Shown piece by piece: positions 57,690-64,000 of a stretch of 64,000 nucleotides of DNA (positions are counted from its first letter, which is position 1; every line of letters starts with the position of its first letter). The stretch covers positions 1 through 64,000 of the forward strand of contig CALYLX010000057.1 of NCBI GenBank assembly GCA_944990035.1. Reading direction: 5' to 3'. The DNA comes from Clitopilus passeckerianus (lineage: Eukaryota; Basidiomycota; Agaricomycetes; Agaricales; Entolomataceae). The position numbers were made by a program, and so were the translations under genes. The notes beneath the pieces were generated by a model. That model worked only from the letters and a program-made list of their open reading frames with translations, was not told the origin of the DNA and did no database searches.

Positions 57690-58755
57690 ATCCTTCTGTG
57701 CGTCGGGCTGAGTAGATATCCCGGCAAATGAGTTGCTGGATGTGTGACCAGAGAGTGCGTCCTCTTGGGCTATGTGCATAGAGGTGATCAGGATTACGTC
57801 GTGCTCGCTCACGATTGCCTGGCTTTATATTATGGTTGCTCAGCGCCGGGTTTCCGCCGGGTCGTCCATGACCTAAACCATGTGTTGCCTCGCTATAGCC
57901 ACTCCCGAAAAGTGTTTGGACTATGTGAAAGTCCACATTGTGATGAGCGCCTGTGGACGGGCTCTTTTCTGGCATACACTCTCAGTATGTCGGCGGTAAG
58001 AAAACTACTCGGGTGTTTCGTAATAGACAAAGATAAGCTCTAAGAATTAGAAGGAAAGAGCCTCAGCAGTTGGGGAGCTTCGTCCCTTGACAGAACCGAG
58101 AAAGTTATAACGAAATTCGAGAGTCAAAGAGTTGCAGACAACGCCCACTTCAGGTGACGGGGGTCACCTCGTTTGACCGAAAGGCGCCCAATAAACCTAA
58201 ATTCCATGCTGTGGCCTCGTGCCTAAACATGAGAGAACACAGTGTTCCCTAGAGAGTATGTGGACGTTCGAAGATCAAGTCATAAAGAAATATCTTGATA
58301 GACCAGAGGGAGGGATACAACGTGCCCGGGGATCCTAGAATTCTGGAGGACAGCCAACCACGTTGAATGAATGGGAGTGGGCTTCTAACTCGAGAGTAAT
58401 ACACCTATGTATATGAGATCCCCTTAGAAGTCGGACCCCATGATGCGCCGTAGTTCAAGTTGTCACCCGACTTGAAGTTGGTGAGGGACCATCAGCCGAC
58501 GGGAGTTTGTCCAAGTTGATCGGGCTTACCAACCAGCCTTACCAACCCTCCTCCACGCAACCCCGACGCCATATTGCATCCATTGCTTCCAAATGATAAC
58601 ATTAACTACTATCAACATCAACCATGGGAGGAGTATATAACTTTGGGAAGATTGACGCTCCCAAATCTCAAACAGATTTCCTGCTACCCTCAATTGTCTT
58701 CGCATCATCAACTTCAACCCATCATCAGCTCAGAACTTGATATCTTTTGTTCGAA
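57690..58755. promoter_or_regulatory. Divergent intergenic region, promoter of the SDR gene
   Basis: A TATATAA box at 58634-58640 lies 115 bp before the SDR start. A perfect 7-bp inverted repeat (AGGTGAC/GTCACCT, 58152-58169) lies further upstream. Plus-strand frames at 57744-58043 are antisense to the small Cys-rich gene's upstream region and are not called. Confidence 0.45.
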
Positions 58756-59791
58756 ATGGCAACTCCTCGTAAAGTTCTCGTCGTAGCTGGTAGGGCCAAT
58801 AGAACGGCTACTTGTTGTTGTTCTGATCAGTGTATTATCTCTACTAGGCCTTGGAAAGGGCGCAGGAACCGGAGCATCCACTGCGTGAGCCTTCACTCCT
58901 TGTCAGGAAACTTCCATGGTCTTACGAGGATTCTGACCTTGTAGGCGTGTATTCTCTAATAAAGGATACACCGTAGCCCTGATTGCTCGAGGAAGCGACA
59001 CTGTTGACGCTCTCTCTCAGGAGATCACCTCGGCTGGCGGCGAGGTATGTCACCCCGATCTGTAACGGCTTCAGACGGGCTTACGAGGCGTCTCCAGGCT
59101 GCTGGGTTCCCTGTCACAGGTTACACCGTTGAAGAGGTGACCAAAGCTTGGAGTGCCATTCGCGCCAAGTTCCCTGCACCCCAGTATCGCATTGACACTG
59201 CAGTCTACAACGCTGGACACGGTGTCTGGAAGCCTTTCCTTGACATCACTGATGAGGACGTCAAGTCCTCCTTCACCGTCGTTGAAGCCGCGTTCGCGTT
59301 CTCCAGAGGAGCCATCCAGGCTTTCAAGGAGAATGAAATCTCTGCCGACCTCGGTAAGAGGGGAACGTTGATCACAACTGGCGCCACTGCCGCGATTCGA
59401 GGCAATACGACCACGAGCGCGTTCTCAGCTCATAAGCACGCGCTTCGTGCGCTTTCCCAGAGTTTGAATAAGGAGTTTGGAAAGGAGAATATACATGTAT
59501 GCAGAATCTTATTCTCCGGATCTCCTTCGTAGGCTCACCACGCATTGAAGGTCGCTCATGCTATTATCGACGGTGGCATTCTGACTGAGAGATATGTCCA
59601 ACGTGCTCCTCAGAATGTTGAGAACTCAGATGTCAGGCTCCACCCTGACAGCATTGCGAACGTACGCTCAGTATTACCATCTCTGACACCTTCATGATGC
59701 CGATGCTGTTGCTGTATGTTCTTCGTAGTCGTACCTCTACCTGGTCAATCAAGATCGGTCTGCATGGACGTGGGAACTCGATCGCAAGTGA
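58756..59791 (+). CDS. Short-chain dehydrogenase/reductase (SDR) with Tyr-to-Phe
   Basis: 247 aa from exons 58756-58789, 58848-58884, 58945-59044, 59098-59496, 59551-59661 and 59729-59791. The introns are 53-67 bp and phases agree. The Rossmann fold has a modified glycine motif AGLGKGAGTGASTA, then GYTVALIARG, the NAG motif (AVYNAGHGVW), LITTGATAAIRG and FSAHKHALRALSQSL. The usual catalytic Y-x3-K reads F-x3-K, with Phe in place of Tyr. A group of SDRs with FSAGKFA-type motifs is known to me in bacteria and fungi, so this may be a family trait and not damage. The C-terminal part IHVAHAIIDGGILTERY also fits that group. Substrate unknown; catalysis may differ from classical SDRs. No targeting signal. 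Confidence 0.92.
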
Positions 59792-60051
59792 CTTGATATT
59801 CAGCTCCACGTGTGCTCGTTCTGACCCCGTTTTTAGTTCGTCCTGCGCACGAGACGTGGTGATGATAAAGATACGATGTTTGATTTGTAGTGTAAGGTAT
59901 AATACTTGTCAATGGTTCGAGATTCGACCATAGGAACTAGATATGTGAATTGATGAGGGGCCTTCAGGCCCAATATCTGAGGATGATAATCAGCCTCGAA
60001 GGGAGGAGGACTTCGTCCAAGACCTCTATCCTGCCTGAATTGGATTCTCAT
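59792..60051. other. Short intergenic spacer before the KDZ element
   Basis: 3' flank of the SDR gene. I could not define a terminal inverted repeat or target-site duplication here. Confidence 0.4.
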
Positions 60052-60133
60052 TTGCCCCATTCAGGGTTTGCCGACCATGAATATCCCGGCGCTTGCCCCG
60101 TTCGGGGTTGGCCGACCATGGATATCCCGGCGC
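60052..60133. repeat. Two 41-bp tandem repeats next to the transposase start
   Basis: Units 60052-60092 and 60093-60133 share TTGCCCC, then GCCGACCATG, then ATATCCCGGCGC, differing at a few positions only. A weaker CCGG-containing echo follows at about 60159-60170. Subterminal repeats of this kind often serve as transposase-binding sites. Confidence 0.7.
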
Positions 60134-60224
60134 GGGCTGACAGGGCGTGGGACCTCGGATAACCCGGCACGACACCCGACTGACCAAAAGTGTCCTCTTG
60201 GTTCGACCTTGAGCCTTGACCACG

Positions 60225-63200
60225 ATGCCAGCCACTGCTTCAAAGCGCAATACACGAAACTCTCAGCCTGTATCTGACATCTACACTGGTTCCGGGAGCA
60301 CGTTTCGAACTCCTAGAAACAAGCGAAACTGGCAGCGTCGCCACAACGAACTTATCCCCCAAGAACCCAATGTAAAGCTACGGCGTCAACAATTACTAGC
60401 GGAGATCGCGGAACTCGATAGGGTCGAAGAGGCTTGGGGGGAGAGCACCTGGACAAATGGCGCTGACAGCTTTGATGGAATTAGCGCGATGGATGTTGGA
60501 GTCGACGAAAGGGACGGAAGTGGTGACGGTCAGAGTGATGCTGGCGATATGGGATCTTCTGATGTTGTCGAGGGCGCAGCAGATGGGATGGACATTGACA
60601 ATGCAATGGACCCCACTGAGATGGACTATAGAGAGCCTGATAGGTGGATGCTCGACGCTCCGGAGGTTTCCTCGCAGCCGGGAACACCAACAAATGAAAG
60701 AAACGAGAGCCTCTATGCCAGATGGGATAGGACACTTACTCAGCTAGTCTCACCGTACTTGGCTTATATCAAACTCACAAGTGGCGAAATAATACAACCT
60801 GTCCCTCTGGAAACAAGTTTTCACTCTTTATGCCAGGATTCTATGTGTAAGATGTCTTCGGCAAGAGTTCTGTGCCTCTTCCTTGACCGTACGTGCAAGC
60901 CCTTCGTGCACCTTCTGCATGATTTCAAACCAGCCACAGACCTTGCACATCACACCGTTCATTACTGCAAATGTGAGGGTGTAGTGCATATCCTCGTTCG
61001 TAACGGGCTTTTTCCGTCGACGCCGTCACAGCCTCGTGAGGCTTTCTCGGTTCACTTGCTAGATCTCTATAAAGCTCTGTTTGAGCGCTCCTCTGACGCT
61101 ATTACTGCACTATCTGGTGCTCTTCACACCTTCTACCTCCGCCGAGGATTTCCCATCAACGATGTCAAGGCATGTGCCATGTGAATCTCATTCACCCAAT
61201 TTCTATCTGACCCACTCAAGGGTGCACCGATTCGGGACCCATTTCGTCGATCTCTCGGTCTAGCCGTGTTATGGTACAATAATCTCTTGACTGAGATAGA
61301 GCGTCGGGTGGCCAACGCACTCACGGAGGCCGAAAGCTTGATGGATCGCCAAATTGCGGACCCAGATTCGGCCGCTACTAATTCTGGTTCTGACGTGTGC
61401 AGAGCCCACCGTATTTTACGCCAGCGATGCCCCGCCTGCTTTGCACGGGAAAAGTTTGGCACGTCTTTTAAGGAGTACGTCGTTAATTCTGCCATGTACT
61501 CCAGTTCTGACGCAAGGCAGGGGTGGGGACATACACGTTGCGGTCGATGGAAACTTCAATCATCGCCACTTAGCCCGCATAGAGGATGTTCCAAAATTCT
61601 ACGAGCCAGAATACATCCTCCCGAAGGAATTCGTCGATGCAGTTGGGGAACACCTCGACAGGGCGGCCAAGCGGACCCGAGCTCGCCCAATTCGTGTTCC
61701 AGACGATGCCATTGACGAATGCCAATCAACACATGAATCTGGCTCGGGTTCCAACGTAAAGACAGACCCTCGTCGCTTTGACGATTGTGGGTTAATGGCT
61801 CTAGTCTGCCGTCACGACGTCCCCTTATTCGCAGCAAACATTGATACCCCAGGTGAACAACAAAAGTACGGAGTTGCTCTGATCAAGCATATGATGAGCC
61901 TTCTACCTCCCACCGCCACCGTGGTCGTCCTGTATGATGTAGGATGCGTGCTTGATCGAACGGCCGCACGGGTGAGTAACTTTTCACGTGGATCAGATTT
62001 CGCGTGATACTAAGACTATGTTATCAGGTCGATATATTCGACAACGAAGAACTCTCGGAGAGGGTAAAATTCACAACAAATGCGATGCATACCTACGCCC
62101 ACCAATGGAGCTGCCAGATGGTCTATAATCCGCGACTTTGCGTAGGTTTGGGCCTCACAGACGGAGAAGGAGTTGAACATCTCTGGTCGCGCATGCGTAG
62201 ACTCATTGGGATTACTCGAGCTTGCGCAGTAAGTTTCAAATGTGACCCCATTTTATCTTTGACTAAACAATGCACTCTGTATTCAGCGAGCTCGGCGAAT
62301 TTGGACCCTGGATCGTCAATTGGGGATAATCAACAGTGACCTTCGCAGCGACCTAGGAGAATGGATCAAGCGCAAATTGCGGCTCAGAGTTCCAAAACAT
62401 GAATTGGCTGCCAATGAAAAGCTCGAGGAAGCGAATGTCCCCTCTGAGATCCTTCGGGAACAATGGGAGGATCAGAAGGCTTCGCAACTATCCAGTCAGA
62501 CTCAACGTAAGCTATTGACCATTCAGATTTTTTAAGGGAGCTGCTAACCTATCATTTATCGACAGACACTCCTTCGGCCATTAAGAAAGGTTTGGACTCA
62601 GTGCTGGTCTCACAAGCCCGGTTAGACTCGGTTCATGAGGCGATTCAACTTGTCGCAGATGACTGGGCCAAACCGGACGCAGACCCCGAACTGTGGATAG
62701 CCATGGAGGCGCTCAAACAGACCGCCGACCAGCTTACGGGTTATGTTGACGTATTCTTCACTTCTTTGAACATCCAGGATCGATTCCCTCAGCTGGCAGA
62801 CTTCAGCCTTGACTTCGTTCGCACCCTTCTCATTGCTCGAGAACTCAAAATCACCGTGAGGAAAAAGGCTGTTGGATCTTTTTTTGAGTACACTCGGATT
62901 GACCAGGCTGTAGGAGGAAAGAATCCGAGCATAGGTGAGTGAAATCCGGCATGTATTACAAGAACGAACTAACCAAACAAATTGTGACCAGGAACAAAGC
63001 TTCACCAGGCCACCCGGAACGCTATTACAAAGCGTAGCCCTGCTCTGCTCAGCGATATCAAGAAATACAACGAGTGCTGCAAACGCTTGGAAGAACTCCA
63101 TAAGAAAGAGGGGAAAGACGTAGCGCTCCCCCAACCTCTCCCCGACGACCTCAAAAAGCTTCGCGAGTGCGAAGACCTGATGCGAGATGTCTGGATAAAC

Positions 63201-63878
63201 CCTGAAAACACGCCTGTACCCAGATGGTCAAGTGACCCGAACATACGCGATGGTATAAGTGCACTGCTTAAGACCGATCGATGTGCCGAAGAGCGTATAC
63301 GGCTCAATCTTGAAGCACGGTGTCTTCGGGTATGGCTGGGAAGTGAGATTGCAGCTGTTGAGCTAGCACTTGTGCTTCCTGAAAGTAGGTGGTTCGTTCT
63401 TTTTACTGACTCTATCTAGCTGACGTCGTTAACTTTACCAGATCAAGAGCTCGTGGAGCCGCTTCAACAGCATCAAGAATGTCTTCTCTCTTTTCAGAGT
63501 CGTTGGGAAATCCCAGGTATCAGCACATTTGAGGATTATGCTTCCATCATCGAGAATGCTCGGGAGCGCGTTCGAAATATTTCACTTGCTATGGCAAGTG
63601 AGACTCTCAAGGCAGAGGCACGACGAGCCGTTACTTTTGACGACGAATTTCTCAACGATGGTAACGCTCTGGAGGCGTATAGTCTTGCTTTCGAGCAAGA
63701 CTTACGTATTGCAACGGATGGCCTTTCTGAGCCATGGTGCGAGGACCAGGAACTCCTTGTAAAGTACATGGAGGAAGCACTTGACGTCGACGAAGTGGAA
63801 GAGGTTAACGCAGCACCGTCAAATGTAAACCTTGTCTGGCAGCTTCCGGCGAGTACTCTTTTATCGTCCGGTATTTAA
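60225..63878 (+). CDS. KDZ (Kyakuja-Dileera-Zisupton) transposase
   Basis: About 1089 aa if it ends at 63878, from exons 60225-61169, 61221-61474, 61521-61971, 62028-62228, 62287-62506, 62566-62934, 62992-63384 and 63442-63878. After a basic and acidic N-terminus comes a CxC-type zinc segment (DSMCKMSSARVLC ... HYCKCEGVVHILVRNGLFP), then RRGFPINDVKGAPIRDPFRR. The catalytic core follows: GDIHVAVDGNFNHRHLA, VVLYDVGCVLD and NAMHTYAHQWSCQM ... GEGVEHLWSRMR, the conserved Asp, Asp and Glu blocks of KDZ. Frames are intact through eight exons, so it is young or active. The first intron appears to be GC-AG (GCATGT donor at 61170). The 3' end is unsettled: an extra intron could extend the frame to the window edge (DEYHEQSNHLECLARICP). 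Confidence 0.88.
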
Positions 63879-64000
63879 CAGTGTGGGTTAACACAGCGCT
63901 ACAGGATGAATACCACGAACAATCAAACCACCTGGAGTGCCTGGCTCGTATATGTCCTAGCCTGTTCACATTGCCGGAATCGGTCCCTGCAGGTCGTCGA
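63879..64000. other. Possible last exon of the KDZ transposase
   Basis: One frame from about 63908 stays open to the window edge and reads DEYHEQSNHLECLARICP, of the kind seen near KDZ C-termini. An intron from 63822 (GTAAAC) to the acceptor CTACAG at about 63904 would join it in phase. Not proven. Confidence 0.35.

Larger units (their letters stand above)
60052..64000 (+). mobile_element. KDZ-type DNA transposon, left part; right end outside window
   Basis: Defined by the KDZ transposase gene and the subterminal direct repeats just before it. The left boundary is a guess based on the repeats; no terminal inverted repeat was established. The element runs past the window edge. Confidence 0.7.

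Noticed and set aside
1..64000. CRISPR arrays, bacterial operons, riboswitches or Shine-Dalgarno sites
   Set aside because: The window is clearly fungal nuclear DNA with spliceosomal introns; no spaced direct-repeat arrays occur.

Overview
The window is the physical end of a chromosome from a filamentous basidiomycete, most likely an Agaricomycete. The support is a telomere repeat at the left edge, dense GT-AG introns of about 45 to 75 bp, a basidiomycete-style GATA finger, a KDZ (Kyakuja-Dileera-Zisupton) transposase, and Ser-rich or membrane proteins of basidiomycete type. The first 64 bases are not genomic: they look like an untrimmed Oxford Nanopore native-barcode adapter joined directly to about 20 copies of a 7-nt telomere unit (CCCTAAA; TTTAGGG on the other strand). 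Exon structures were worked out by hand from splice signals and reading-frame continuity; most are phase-consistent end to end, and weak junctions are flagged.

Layout. 0-9.3 kb: subtelomere, an MFS sugar transporter less than 1 kb from the telomere, a gene-poor stretch with one doubtful small secreted protein, then a kinesin-14. 10-19.4 kb: three small secreted-protein genes on the minus strand (a Kex2-site protein with a duplicated module, a six-cysteine protein, a compact secreted kinase-fold protein), each with a TATA box about 55-65 bp before its ATG, around a large Ser/Pro-rich plus-strand gene. 20.8-27.7 kb: a THEM6-like hotdog thioesterase homologue and a GATA factor, separated by 3.5 kb without a clear gene. 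31-44.5 kb: a polytopic membrane protein, a GH5 glucanase-like enzyme, a Zn2Cys6 factor, the DNA-repair nuclease Apn2/APE2 and, divergently, a 2-oxoglutarate dioxygenase. 44.7-53.3 kb: an old 337-bp tandem duplication, a four-helix membrane protein with a long soluble tail, and a STAND/NLR-like NTPase with Arg in place of the P-loop Lys. 53.8-60 kb: ribosomal protein uL1 (RPL10A), a secreted His/Gly/Lys/Asp-repeat protein with a duplicated Cys exon, a small Cys-rich protein and an SDR enzyme. 60-64 kb: a KDZ DNA transposon running off the right edge.

Housekeeping genes (kinesin, Apn2, uL1) are mixed with accessory ones. There is no obvious biosynthetic cluster; the sugar transporter, GH5 enzyme, dioxygenase and secreted proteins fit a saprotrophic or host-associated lifestyle but are not visibly co-organised. 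The most unusual items are the His-rich secreted protein, the secreted kinase-fold protein, the paired small secreted genes at 10-12 kb, the altered P-loop of the STAND protein and the 7-nt telomere.
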